From: Marine Group I thaumarchaeote | GTDB taxonomy: Archaea; Thermoproteota; Nitrososphaeria; Nitrososphaerales; Nitrosopumilaceae | NCBI GenBank assembly: GCA_013390745.1 | Contig: JACASX010000008.1 | Coordinates: 1 to 52,529, forward strand | Direction of reading: 5' to 3' | DNA: 52,529 nucleotides | Shown: piece after piece, positions 41,131 to 50,111 of the stretch | How positions within the stretch are numbered: position 1 is the first letter of the stretch | Layout of the letters: every line of letters starts with the position of its first letter | Made by a program: the position numbers and the translations under genes | The notes under the pieces: generated by a model | Told to the model about the DNA's origin: nothing | What the model saw: the letters and a program-made list of their open reading frames with translations, nothing else | The model's database searches: none

Positions 41131-41682
41131 TTAAAGGATTAAAACTGCAGCGGCAAAAACAGTGGTCCATTTACCATCTTTATTTCCTTTCGCAGATTGT
41201 GTGATATTCTTTGTTTTGTATATTTGCCCAGATATAGTCCATTGCTGGCGCTTTTCATCCCAGCTTTTATCAATATCAAATGGAATTCCTAGAGAAGATG
41301 CCAACATTTGTGCGGCTATGTCTTCCGCATAATCACCAGATTCCACTTCATTTTTTCCAAATGTGTCATATTCAGAAAGGTATCCATATTTTGATCTGTC
41401 TGTTGGCTGTGCGATGCCCACAGACGCAGAAACCAGTCTGTTGGGTTCATTAGTTTGATTTCTAGAATAAATTGTAAATAGAATCTGTCCTGGTTTTATC
41501 AGTTTTAGGCCATCCTTACGAGGAATTAGTTTTGCATTTGGTGGAAAAATGCTGGAGATTAACACGATATTGGTTCCAGCAATACCAGCTTGTCGCAGGG
41601 CAAATTCAAAACTTGTTAATTTATCATCTGCAACACCAACCCCCTTTGTAAGAAATAATTTCTTAGCGACTAAATCTAGCAA
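41131..41682 (-). CDS. Pyruvoyl-dependent arginine decarboxylase
   Basis: The 183-residue protein matches the archaeal pyruvoyl enzyme that makes agmatine from arginine for polyamine and tRNA agmatidine synthesis. KLFLTKGVGVADDKLTSFEFALRQAGI is the family start, and VLISSIFPPNAKLIPRK contains the Ser43-Ser44 self-cleavage site that forms the pyruvoyl group. GLKLIKPGQILFTIYSR and IAAQMLASSLGIPF follow. The start codon is TTG at 41682. It converges on the CFI-box gene with no gap. Confidence 0.9.
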   Translation of the reverse strand: MLDLVAKKLFLTKGVGVADDKLTSFEFALRQAGIAGTNIVLISSIFPPNAKLIPRKDGLKLIKPGQILFTIYSRNQTNEPNRLVSASVGIAQPTDRSKYGYLSEYDTFGKNEVESGDYAEDIAAQMLASSLGIPFDIDKSWDEKRQQWTISGQIYKTKNITQSAKGNKDGKWTTVFAAAVLIL

Positions 41683-41764
41683 TCCAAATTTTTTTCAATC
41701 ATTTCTTATAATTAAGAATTTCATTCTGTTAATTAAATTAGAAAATACCTAAAATAACAAGATT

Positions 41765-41986
41765 TTACTTGTATTTTCTACTATCCCGTACTTTGGCTTT
41801 TTGCGTCACCAAAACCCATGCTACAAATCCTCCTAGGCATAAATTAATCACACCAAGAAGGGTGATGTAAACTGTTTGTATTCCAGTTGCAATTACTAGT
41901 CCAACAAAAATTCCCATACCAGCAGTTCCGAAAAACAAAGCAATCAAAACCTTCAGTTTCTTAGGCTGGATATATTTAAGCTTCAT
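41765..41986 (-). CDS. Small two-span membrane protein (73 aa)
   Basis: It begins MKLKYIQPKKLKVLIALFFG and has two hydrophobic segments (IALFFGTAGMGIFVGLVIA and YITLLGVINLCLGGFVAWVL) flanked by basic ends (TQKAKVRDSRKYK). Both termini are predicted cytoplasmic. Function unknown. It lies 82 nt upstream of the arginine decarboxylase gene on the same strand. Confidence 0.6.
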   Translation of the reverse strand: MKLKYIQPKKLKVLIALFFGTAGMGIFVGLVIATGIQTVYITLLGVINLCLGGFVAWVLVTQKAKVRDSRKYK

Positions 41987-42079
41987 CGAAATTTTTCATA
42001 TTTATGATTATTAAAGTGATTTGATATGATCTTTAGTTTTGAGAACATTTTAAATCACCATAATCCTTGCGTACGTCAT

Positions 42080-42154
42080 GCCAATGTAGCTCAGCCTGGC
42101 TAGAGCAGCTGATTTGTAATCAGCAGGTCGCGAGTCCAAATCTCGTCATTGGCT
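42080..42154 (+). tRNA. tRNA-Thr (anticodon TGT)
   Basis: The acceptor stem GCCAATG pairs with CATTGGC plus discriminator T. The D arm is GCTCAGCCTGGCTAGAGC, the anticodon stem GCTGA/TCAGC encloses loop TTTGTAA (anticodon TGT, reading ACA), and the T arm CGAGTCCAAATCTCG is intact. No CCA is encoded and no intron is visible. Confidence 0.95.
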
Positions 42155-42237
42155 TTATCTAAATTTACAATCTCGTACGTATTGATACTGACAAGCGTTT
42201 ATTAGACGTAATCAAAGGTTGGAAACCATAAGGAAAT

Positions 42238-42269
42238 ATGACGAATTAGACTGCGGTGTTCTTCGTCAT
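42238..42269 (+). promoter_or_regulatory. Hairpin in the leader of the DEAD-box helicase gene
   Basis: ATGACGAA (42238-42245) and TTCGTCAT (42262-42269) form a perfect 8-bp inverted repeat with a 16-nt loop, ending 7 nt before the ATG at 42277. If transcribed, it would sit over the ribosome entry site, a plausible temperature- or helicase-responsive element. Most other genes in this window appear leaderless, so a structured leader stands out. Confidence 0.45.
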
Positions 42270-42276
42270 GATTTAG

Positions 42277-43581
42277 ATGAAGAAAATGACAAAGTTTGAA
42301 AAATTAGGATTAGAAAAAAAATTATTGGACACACTAGATGAAGCTGGATTTACCACTCCGTTTCCAATACAGGAGCGTACAATTCCAGTTTTACTGGAAG
42401 GAAGTGACGTAATTGGTCAAGCTCATACTGGAACTGGTAAGACCGCTGCATATGCACTTCCAATGTTACAGAAGATAACTGCAAAACAAGGAATCCAGGG
42501 AATTGTAATGGCACCTACAAGAGAACTCGCATTACAAATAACATCTGAAGTTAATAGATATGCAAAATATACTGGAATCAGAACTATCACAATTTATGGC
42601 GGTCAAGGTATGGGAATACAACTTGATGCGCTAAGAAAAAAACCAGAGATCATAGTTGCTACTCCTGGTAGACTAATTGACCATTTGAAAAGAGGTACTA
42701 TAAAACTGAACAATGTAAAATATGTGGTGTTAGACGAAGCTGATATAATGCTTGATATGGGCTTTGTTGAAGACATACAATTTATTTTAGATCTTACGCC
42801 AGAAGAAAGAGTCACATCTTTGTGGTCAGCTACAATGCCACAAGAAATAATGCGATTAGCACAAACTAACATGAATTCTCCGAAGAAAATTCTTGTTGAT
42901 TCAGATGATCTTAGTGGAGCAGGAATAGATCAATCATTTTTGATTATAAAAGATAGAGAAAAAACAAAGTTTTTGCTTGATTTTATAGATGGTAATATTG
43001 GCCAGTGTATTGTATTTTGTTCAACAAAAATTAGAACGCGCGATGTTGCAAGAATGCTCCGCAAAGCTGGTAAGAATTCAGTGGCAATTGAAGGAGATAT
43101 GTCTCAAAATAAACGTGAGGACTCCATGCAGAGATTTAGAAGATCAAAAGTAGATATACTGGTTGCAACTGATGTTGCAGCGAGGGGAATAGATGTGCCA
43201 GCAGTTGCTCTTGTAGTCAATTACGATATTCCAAATCAAGATATGGTATATTTCCATAGAATAGGTAGAACCGCAAGAGCGGGTGGCAAGGGTAGAGCAA
43301 TTACACTGGTTTCATACTCGTCAGTTGGAGAATGGAATGAAATAAAAAAACAGACGCATGTTAAGATGACAGATCTTAACGAAAAACTTGGAATTGAATT
43401 TAAGATTCCTGATCCGCTCAAGCGGAGAGCAGATACGGGACGGCGTTTTAATAGATTTGCAAAAAATACTGGAAGGCAATCTCATGGTAGACATAGAAAT
43501 GCTAGAGACCAATATGAAAAAAGAAAAAAGCCACAGCATATAACAACAAGAAGTTACTTTAGTAAAAAGAAGCGTTGGTAA
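42277..43581 (+). CDS. DEAD-box RNA helicase
   Basis: The 434-residue helicase has motifs Q (FPIQERTIPVLL), I (AHTGTGKTAAY), Ia (APTRELALQI), Ib (TPGRLIDHL), II (VLDEADIM), III (LWSATMP), V (VATDVAARGIDVP) and VI (HRIGRTARAGGKG). A Lys/Arg-rich C-terminal tail (KKRKKPQHITTRSYFSKKKRW-like, about 40 residues) probably binds RNA. DEAD-box proteins of this type (DeaD/CshA-like) remodel mRNA and rRNA, often at low temperature. Either ATG at 42277 or 42286 may be used. Confidence 0.92.
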   Translation: MKKMTKFEKLGLEKKLLDTLDEAGFTTPFPIQERTIPVLLEGSDVIGQAHTGTGKTAAYALPMLQKITAKQGIQGIVMAPTRELALQITSEVNRYAKYTGIRTITIYGGQGMGIQLDALRKKPEIIVATPGRLIDHLKRGTIKLNNVKYVVLDEADIMLDMGFVEDIQFILDLTPEERVTSLWSATMPQEIMRLAQTNMNSPKKILVDSDDLSGAGIDQSFLIIKDREKTKFLLDFIDGNIGQCIVFCSTKIRTRDVARMLRKAGKNSVAIEGDMSQNKREDSMQRFRRSKVDILVATDVAARGIDVPAVALVVNYDIPNQDMVYFHRIGRTARAGGKGRAITLVSYSSVGEWNEIKKQTHVKMTDLNEKLGIEFKIPDPLKRRADTGRRFNRFAKNTGRQSHGRHRNARDQYEKRKKPQHITTRSYFSKKKRW

Positions 43582-43649
43582 ACTAATTGAAAATATGTAT
43601 CTTTGAAGACTTAAAACTCACATTAAGCAACTGATAGTGAAATAAAATA

Positions 43650-43883
43650 ATGCATAAAGGATTTGTGTTACTGAATTGTGATTTGGGTGCTGAGGAATTT
43701 ATTGTAGAAGAACTTAGAAAAATTTCCCAAGTTTCGCAGGCGTACGTCACATTTGGAGCATATGACGTAATTGCAGAAATAAATACAGATTCACAAGAAG
43801 ATTTTGATGAGACCGTTTCATTCAAGATAAGACGGTTAGCACGGGTTGTAAGTACAATGACCCTTAATGTTATCAATTCTTAA
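43650..43883 (+). CDS. Stand-alone Lrp/AsnC ligand-binding (RAM) domain protein
   Basis: The 77-residue product is just the RAM domain of Lrp-type regulators (KGFVLLNCDLGAEEFIVEEL, VSQAYVTFGAYDVIAEINTD) with no DNA-binding helix-turn-helix. Such stand-alone RAM proteins can form octamers and modulate full-length Lrp regulators or enzymes by binding amino acids. It heads a compact run of five plus-strand genes. Confidence 0.8.
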   Translation: MHKGFVLLNCDLGAEEFIVEELRKISQVSQAYVTFGAYDVIAEINTDSQEDFDETVSFKIRRLARVVSTMTLNVINS

Positions 43884-43916
43884 TGATTATATGAGTAACA
43901 ATTAGAATAATTCTAG

Positions 43917-44204
43917 TTGGAAAAAATAGATTATACTGGTACTGTGTATCTGCTTGATCACAAATATCCAGAACCGCTATTAAATCACAGTATTAAAAAA
44001 CTAGGAGATCTTGGAATAAAAAAAGAGGATATAACAATAACTGATTCTCCAGAGAGTCCTCAGATTGGAAATATTGTGGTGGAAATTTTTCCATACCACC
44101 TAGAAATAGCACGTGTAAGAACAATTAGAAATGATTCGTTTATCAGCGGTTCAGTTACAACAGTTGAACTCAAGGCGGATGCCGATGGTAAATATATCGA
44201 TTAA
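43917..44204 (+). CDS. Hypothetical protein (95 aa)
   Basis: It begins with TTG at 43917 and has an alpha/beta pattern: TGTVYLLDHKYPEPLL, DITITDSPESPQIGNIVVEIF, IARVRTIRNDSFIS. It looks like a small soluble ferredoxin-like domain. No family is recognised. It follows the RAM gene by 33 nt and precedes the next gene by 2 nt. Confidence 0.55.
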   Translation: MEKIDYTGTVYLLDHKYPEPLLNHSIKKLGDLGIKKEDITITDSPESPQIGNIVVEIFPYHLEIARVRTIRNDSFISGSVTTVELKADADGKYID

Positions 44205-44206
44205 TC

Positions 44207-44716
44207 TTGAAAAACGAACCTAAAAAAAAGAAACATTCAGTCATGTATGCCGCTATTTCAGTAGGAGTGATAATAGTTGCAATGTCGATATTTTTTGTTT
44301 ATTCCAGTGATCAAGCAAAAATGCGTGGTGAGGCTTTTGGTAAGGCATTAGAATTTATTCAAGAGGATTTGAGAAAATTAACACATTCATTTGATTCAAA
44401 AGTCTCCATGTTTAAACAGGGAGACATTAGCAAAGGCGAGTTTTTGGAATTCACTGAAAAACATGAACGTGAAATGGAAAAAATTATTTTACGATATGAT
44501 AATTTACAAATACCGCAATCATTCATTTCGTCTGTGAAATTATTCAAATTATCAGCTGAGACACAGTTGGAGAGTGATCATTATATGATAGAATGGGTCA
44601 GAACTGGCGAAGATACAGCGCACATTAGATCAGATTCTTTATTGCAACAATCATTTGATTATGAAATGGCTGCATTGGCAAAATTTAAGTTAGCACAAGG
44701 GCAGACAAACCCATAA
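44207..44716 (+). CDS. Membrane-anchored helical hypothetical protein (169 aa)
   Basis: It has a basic N-terminus (MKNEPKKKKHSVMY), one membrane anchor (AAISVGVIIVAMSIFFVY), and then a mostly helical extracellular part (EAFGKALEFIQEDLRKLTHSF, HEREMEKIILRYDN, a long RSDSLLQQSFDYEMAALAKF helix). The helix pairs look like a small coiled bundle. The start is TTG at 44207. Function unknown. The 2-nt spacing to the previous gene implies coupling. Confidence 0.58.
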   Translation: MKNEPKKKKHSVMYAAISVGVIIVAMSIFFVYSSDQAKMRGEAFGKALEFIQEDLRKLTHSFDSKVSMFKQGDISKGEFLEFTEKHEREMEKIILRYDNLQIPQSFISSVKLFKLSAETQLESDHYMIEWVRTGEDTAHIRSDSLLQQSFDYEMAALAKFKLAQGQTNP

Positions 44717-44747
44717 CTTATTTAATTATATCAAAGAAGATCTAGTA

Positions 44748-45521
44748 TTGAAAAAGTTAAGTCTGTTTCTAATCTTGTTAGCATTTGCAGTGCCTAATGC
44801 TTTTGCTGAGGTCTATGTAGATAACGACCGTAAGTATCTTGGGGATGATGGTACGATCCACATTGTTGGTGAAATCATAAACGAATCAGACAAGCCGATA
44901 AACCAAGTTAATATTATTGCAATTTTTTATTCTGATGGCAATAGTGTATATCAGACAAATACTGAAAATTTAACCAGTATAATTATGCCGGGAATGAAAG
45001 GAGCTTTTGATTTAATGGTGACTGAAGATATTGGGCATGTTGATCATTATATCTTAGATATAGATTTCAAAGTAACACAACCAAAAGACCAGGTGATTGA
45101 AATTACATCATCTGAATTTACACATGGCCCAGTTGACAATATTGCTATACAGGGAACTGTTACAAACAATGGTGAAATAACAGCTAACATGGTAAAAGTT
45201 GTTGCCATATTGTATGATAGAGATGGTAATGTTGTTGCTGTTTCAGAGACAAGAACAGAACCAGATTATCTACGAGCAAATGATGAATCATTCTTTTTGA
45301 TTCCCATACTGGATAAAACTCAAATAAATAAAATAGTAGATTATTCACTTATTGCAGAGTCAGAAGAATATACAGCGGTGCCGGAATTTCCTTTGGGTTC
45401 AGGTATATTGTTAGTTGCTTCACTTTCTACATATATTGCAATAACTAAAAATCCATCACTGATTACAAAGGGTTTAGGACATCTAAGCAATCCAAGATGG
45501 ATTTTAGCACGTTTGAGATAA
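44748..45521 (+). CDS. Secreted FxLYD-domain protein with PEF-type C-terminal sorting signal
   Basis: The 257-residue protein has a signal peptide (MKKLSLFLILLAFAVPNAFA, cut before EVYVDN), two FxLYD-like beta domains of about 80 residues (TIHIVGEIINESDKPINQVN... and IAIQGTVTNNGEITANMVKV...), and a C-terminal VPEFPLGSGILLVASLSTY tripartite motif: PEF, hydrophobic span, and basic tail. In archaea this is the archaeosortase PEF-CTERM/PEFG type, cut and anchored at the cell surface. The tail here runs about 25 residues past the span, longer than usual. Confidence 0.78.
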   Translation: MKKLSLFLILLAFAVPNAFAEVYVDNDRKYLGDDGTIHIVGEIINESDKPINQVNIIAIFYSDGNSVYQTNTENLTSIIMPGMKGAFDLMVTEDIGHVDHYILDIDFKVTQPKDQVIEITSSEFTHGPVDNIAIQGTVTNNGEITANMVKVVAILYDRDGNVVAVSETRTEPDYLRANDESFFLIPILDKTQINKIVDYSLIAESEEYTAVPEFPLGSGILLVASLSTYIAITKNPSLITKGLGHLSNPRWILARLR

Positions 45522-45539
45522 TTTCCTTTCTATGATAAA

Positions 45540-45836
45540 ATGGCACTTTCTAATGAGACACAAAAATTTCTTGATAGTCAAATTGAATATTACGTAAAAG
45601 AGGCTGAATCCTATAAGGAAATGGCTCTAGAATATAATTTGGATACTAATTCAGTACCAGACACTGCTTTTGGCATAATAGTTGGTTGTATTTACTCAAG
45701 TTTTCTTCAAACATTTACAAATCAAAATAGTACTCCAAACTCACAAGACATTGAAGAATTCACTAAAATAATTGTAAAGAATTCCAAGAAGATAAAAGAG
45801 TCTATCCTGATTGATGATGATTCCAAATTGGAATAG
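45540..45836 (+). CDS. Acidic helical hypothetical protein (98 aa)
   Basis: It begins MALSNETQKFLDSQIEYYVK and has one mildly hydrophobic helix (FGIIVGCIYSSFLQTF) between acidic helices, ending IDDDSKLE. It follows the envelope protein by 18 nt, so it is likely part of the same transcript. No family recognised. Confidence 0.52.
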   Translation: MALSNETQKFLDSQIEYYVKEAESYKEMALEYNLDTNSVPDTAFGIIVGCIYSSFLQTFTNQNSTPNSQDIEEFTKIIVKNSKKIKESILIDDDSKLE

Positions 45837-45866
45837 TATAGGTCTAGTAATGTTCTTAACAAAAAT

Positions 45867-46469
45867 TTAGTTTTGAACTCTAAGAATTGTCCATTGATGG
45901 GTGACTGTATCTGTATGAGTTACAAGTTCAATCACAGTGAAGGATTGAAAAACAGGTATGCATGTATACTCGTGTCCTTTGAAAATTGCACAGTAATGTA
46001 TTACCCATCTATAATGATCCATAATGTCTTCTTTCATTTGTACAAGTGCATCCCCTTCCACCACGTATTCGATATGGATTTCATCAAAAATTGGGTAAAT
46101 TCCCATCCATCTTTGTTTTAAAGTAGGACTAAATGTGTACTGAACTTTTTCATACTTTATGTCATCAATAGTGACAATTTCCTTTTTGCCCATTAACGTA
46201 TCGAATACATGATCAGATATTTGATGAGGGATAACAAGTCCATGCGTGCCTTCTATAACACTGATCAGCTGACCATCTCCATTTCTAAGAACTGTTTGTA
46301 AGTATATTTGATAATTTGAATTCTTAGTTGCTTCCAGCTCCTGCAGTGTCTGCTCGTTTTTAAAAATTCCTTGATCAGGTTCCGAATGATCTGCGGTTAC
46401 TGATTGAATAGAACCGGTGATTAGTACTACAAAGATAATACTCAACAATTGTATTACAAATGCTTTCAT
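45867..46469 (-). CDS. Secreted hypothetical protein (200 aa)
   Basis: A signal peptide (FVIQLLSIIFVVLITGSIQSVTA) is followed by a soluble beta-rich region with paired Cys (HYCAIFKGHEYTCIPVF) that may form a disulfide. No anchor or sorting signal is visible at the C-terminus. It faces the five-gene run in the opposite direction. Function unknown. Confidence 0.58.
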   Translation of the reverse strand: MKAFVIQLLSIIFVVLITGSIQSVTADHSEPDQGIFKNEQTLQELEATKNSNYQIYLQTVLRNGDGQLISVIEGTHGLVIPHQISDHVFDTLMGKKEIVTIDDIKYEKVQYTFSPTLKQRWMGIYPIFDEIHIEYVVEGDALVQMKEDIMDHYRWVIHYCAIFKGHEYTCIPVFQSFTVIELVTHTDTVTHQWTILRVQN

Positions 46470-46503
46470 GTAAAATGTTAAATTTGGATATAAATAAATT
46501 AAT

Positions 46504-49500
46504 TTAGGAAGTGGATATAGCAGGGAGCCTTTTGTCTTTGTACGTTACAATATGTGAAACTCCGTTTTTAGGATATACACCATAGATTAGTTTCGCCTTT
46601 TCTACAACAGAATCTTTTAGAGAAACCATGATAAACTGACTTCCTTTTGATCTTTCCTCCACAATTTTGGCTAGGCTTTCAGCGTTTGGCGCATCCAAAT
46701 GTGCATCAATTTCATCAAACAGGTAAAACGGTGAAGGCTTGAGTCTTTGTAATGCTAGAACAAAAACAACTGCGGCGAGAGTTTTTTCTCCACCACTAAT
46801 TGAGGTTGACTCTCTCTTAGGCTTATTTTGGAATTGTATGAAATAAGAGACGCCTGCATTGAATATGTCGTCTTCGTTTTCTAGCTCAAGCCATGCATTA
46901 CCGCCATTCATCTTGGTAAATATCTCTCTAATTTCTTTGTCAACAGTATCAAATGCATCTAGGAATGTTTGTCGCTTATCCTTCTCTATTCCTTCAATAA
47001 ATGCCACAACTGCATTGCGCTCTGCCTCAAGTTCATTCTTCCTGTTTGACGATTCACGATACCCGGTAGATATTTCTACATATCTTTGAGGTGCAATTGC
47101 ATTTAGTGATGTAGCCAACGAAATTTCCTCCTTTTCTAATATCTCGATTGATGGTGCAACATCAAACGTTTCAATTGATTCGTCAAATCCAAATGCGTTT
47201 AGAATTTTCTTGAGTGATGATTCTTCAGTTTTAATTTCTTTAAGATCACGCTCAAGCTCACCCAACTTTATTGCAAGCCGATTAACACCAGCTGTAATTT
47301 CCTTTTCTTTATTCCTTCTTTCATCTAGCTGCTCATCAAACTCAGCCAACCGAGACACGGATGTTCCTGAAGTGCTAATTAATTCTTGTTCTTTGCCTCT
47401 TAGTTCTATTAGATTTTTCTCAGATGCATCTTTCTCCGCCTGAGATTTCGTAATGTTAGATTCCAACTCGGTTTTTTCATCAGTAATAGAAGTTTGTTCA
47501 TCCAAAAGTGCCTTCTTTCTAAGTCTGCTTCTATCCTCTACCACAGTTATGCTTGCCTCAGTCTCACTCAATTCCTTCGATATCTGGCTCCTTTCAGAAT
47601 TCAATGAAGATTTTTTCTTGTTCAGAAAAGAAAGTTCGCTTGCAACGCTAGTTTGCTCAGTGCCAGAATAATTTTCCCTCATTAATCTAATTCGCTGCTT
47701 AAGAGATTCAATACTTGATGAGATTTGGATAATTCTTGGATGACAATGTTTTTCCTGCATTCTTAGTTCAGAAATTCGTTGTGAAAGTTTGTCTAACATG
47801 TTAGTTCTAGATTTAATTTGGGATTGTAAGGTAGAATGGCTATGCGATGCATTTCCTCGTTCCGTTTCAGATACTTGTAGCTGCTTCATAAGATAGCGCT
47901 GTTTTTCTTCGATTTTCTTAAGATTTGATTTTTTCTTTTGTACATGATTACGCAACAATGTAATTGTTTGTAACAATCCTTCCACCGTTGAACTCTGGGA
48001 AATAATTTTTGTAAACTTGGATATCTTTGAATTAATATCTATGGTGACGGCGTTTGTTTTGGATTCAAAAAATTCGCCATTAATTGACACCGCCTTGTAA
48101 CCAGCCTTTGATAATTGATGTGCATCCTTTCCTGTTTGCGCTAGTATGATGTTTCCAAATAAAAATCTCGCAATTGGAAGGTATTCCATATCACATTTAA
48201 CATAATCAGATAAAATGCCTAACAGGCCGGGTGTTTTTGGCATCTTCATTCTAAATTCAGGTATTGCATTAAGTGGAATAATTTTTAGTTTGGGTAATCT
48301 TTTGTTTCTGGCAACTTGCGCTAAGCTTACTAGTGTTTCAAAGTCTGGAACAATTGCAGCCTTTATCCAATCAGCACATGCAGCTAAAACTGCACGCTCA
48401 TATTGTTTATTCCAAGAAAGTACTTCGTATACAAAACCCATAATACCCAGTTTTTTTGCATCACCTTTCAATTGAGATATTGTATAATCTTCGTGCATTA
48501 CATCCTTAACAAGTTTAATCTTTTCGTTATAACGATGACCAGCCTTTGATGATTTATCCAAAATTAATTCTAGTTCATCTATATCGTTTTCTATCTTTTT
48601 CCTTTGTTCAGAAAGTTTTAATATTTTTATTTCAATTTTGCTGGAATTGTTATTAGAAGATACTTTAGAAAGTTCATCAGAAGATCGTTTAAGATTTGTT
48701 AATTCGTTATCGATAGCCCCATGCCTTCCAATATTATCATTGATTTTATTTTCTATGGTGTTTGCCTGTGATGTAACTTGTGATTTTTCAATTGTTGCAT
48801 CATGTAATTCGTCTTGAAGAACTTGGATTTTTTTATCTATTACATTTTTTTGGCCGGCTAATTCTGATTGATGATCCAAAACAGATTTAATTTTGGAATC
48901 ATTACTTTCAATTTTTTTATTTATGTTGTTTTGCTTGCCCTTTATTTCCTGAATAGATTTCTTTACCTCTTCAAGTTCTAAATCCACTGTGCCTTGGTTT
49001 TGACTAATTTTTTCAAGCTCATTTGCTATATCCGGAAGTTTTTTGTCAATTAGAATGAGCCTTTTTTGCGAAGTTTTTATTTGGCCTTCCGCATCGTTGA
49101 ATTTCTCTTGTTCAGTACTCAATCCTTGCTCAATACCTGATTTAGCCTGATTGAACGCATCAACTTTTGCTGAAAAAGCCGATTTTTCTTTCTCTATTTT
49201 GGAAATTTCATCTCTCAATGCGGATCCTGATTTTCCTAGCCTTTGGGATTCGGATGAATCATTGTTATACTTCTCTTCTTTCTCTGCCTTTTTGCCCTTG
49301 ATTTTTCTCAGTTTTCCTGTTGCGTCTATAGCCCTAAATCGATCTAATTCCCGACCAATGAATTCATGACGTAGTTTCAGATTTCGCTCAATTTCTAACT
49401 CATCTATCTGCTTTTTTACTTCGCCCATCTTTGCCATTGCAACTTCTAAACGCTGATCAGCTTCGGTTAACTGCTTTATGGATTCAGTCTTTTTTTCATC

Positions 49501-50016
49501 AAAAGCTGTTAGACCGATTAGATCTTCGATCGTCTTTCTTTTTTCCTCGTTTGTCATTTCAGAAATACGTGTAACCGTTCCCTGCTGAACTGCGTTTAAA
49601 GGACTAAGATCAGCATTTGCCATTTCAAACATATCTAAAAGTCTATTTCGGTTGATCTTTTTACCGTCAAGATGATAGTCACTTTCGCCTTTATCGCTCA
49701 TTTGACGCGTAATAGTAACTAAATCAGAATCGACAGGAATCCTCCTATCAGAATTGTCAAACTGAACTCTAACACGTGTCAGTTTGGGTCCATGCCTGTT
49801 TCCATCAATATCATGTATGAGTTTTCTAAGATTTGGTGCACGCATAACCCTAGCCTTATTCTCACCCATTGCGAATATGATCGCATCAAGTATGTTGCTC
49901 TTTCCAGATCCATTTGGTCCAGAAATAGATATTAATCCTGGTTCAAAGTTTATGCTTGTAGTCTTAAAACCAAATGATTTGAAGCCAAAAATATCTACTT
50001 TTTTTATGTGAACCAA
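46504..50016 (-). CDS. smc: SMC chromosome-segregation ATPase
   Basis: The 1170-residue protein organises and segregates DNA. Order: ATP head with IDIFGFKSFGFK-type start and Walker A GPNGSGKSN (about residue 32 from the start used here), a long coiled coil with heptad repeats, a hinge around residues 500-650 (LGIMGFVYEVLSWNKQYERA region), a second coiled coil, and the C-terminal head with signature TSISGGEKTLAAVVFVLALQ and Walker B FYLFDEIDAHLDAPN. I start at TTG 50016 (VHIKKVDIFGFKSFG); a longer frame to 50058 adds 14 residues that do not belong to the fold. No scpA or scpB is nearby. Confidence 0.94.
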   Translation of the reverse strand: MVHIKKVDIFGFKSFGFKTTSINFEPGLISISGPNGSGKSNILDAIIFAMGENKARVMRAPNLRKLIHDIDGNRHGPKLTRVRVQFDNSDRRIPVDSDLVTITRQMSDKGESDYHLDGKKINRNRLLDMFEMANADLSPLNAVQQGTVTRISEMTNEEKRKTIEDLIGLTAFDEKKTESIKQLTEADQRLEVAMAKMGEVKKQIDELEIERNLKLRHEFIGRELDRFRAIDATGKLRKIKGKKAEKEEKYNNDSSESQRLGKSGSALRDEISKIEKEKSAFSAKVDAFNQAKSGIEQGLSTEQEKFNDAEGQIKTSQKRLILIDKKLPDIANELEKISQNQGTVDLELEEVKKSIQEIKGKQNNINKKIESNDSKIKSVLDHQSELAGQKNVIDKKIQVLQDELHDATIEKSQVTSQANTIENKINDNIGRHGAIDNELTNLKRSSDELSKVSSNNNSSKIEIKILKLSEQRKKIENDIDELELILDKSSKAGHRYNEKIKLVKDVMHEDYTISQLKGDAKKLGIMGFVYEVLSWNKQYERAVLAACADWIKAAIVPDFETLVSLAQVARNKRLPKLKIIPLNAIPEFRMKMPKTPGLLGILSDYVKCDMEYLPIARFLFGNIILAQTGKDAHQLSKAGYKAVSINGEFFESKTNAVTIDINSKISKFTKIISQSSTVEGLLQTITLLRNHVQKKKSNLKKIEEKQRYLMKQLQVSETERGNASHSHSTLQSQIKSRTNMLDKLSQRISELRMQEKHCHPRIIQISSSIESLKQRIRLMRENYSGTEQTSVASELSFLNKKKSSLNSERSQISKELSETEASITVVEDRSRLRKKALLDEQTSITDEKTELESNITKSQAEKDASEKNLIELRGKEQELISTSGTSVSRLAEFDEQLDERRNKEKEITAGVNRLAIKLGELERDLKEIKTEESSLKKILNAFGFDESIETFDVAPSIEILEKEEISLATSLNAIAPQRYVEISTGYRESSNRKNELEAERNAVVAFIEGIEKDKRQTFLDAFDTVDKEIREIFTKMNGGNAWLELENEDDIFNAGVSYFIQFQNKPKRESTSISGGEKTLAAVVFVLALQRLKPSPFYLFDEIDAHLDAPNAESLAKIVEERSKGSQFIMVSLKDSVVEKAKLIYGVYPKNGVSHIVTYKDKRLPAISTS

Positions 50017-50111
50017 TGTGTAAATTGATCGCACACAGCGAATATCAAATTCTAACAAGTTTAGTTGACTATGCTAACAACAATTGTGGATATTTTATGA
50101 ATTAGACGAAC

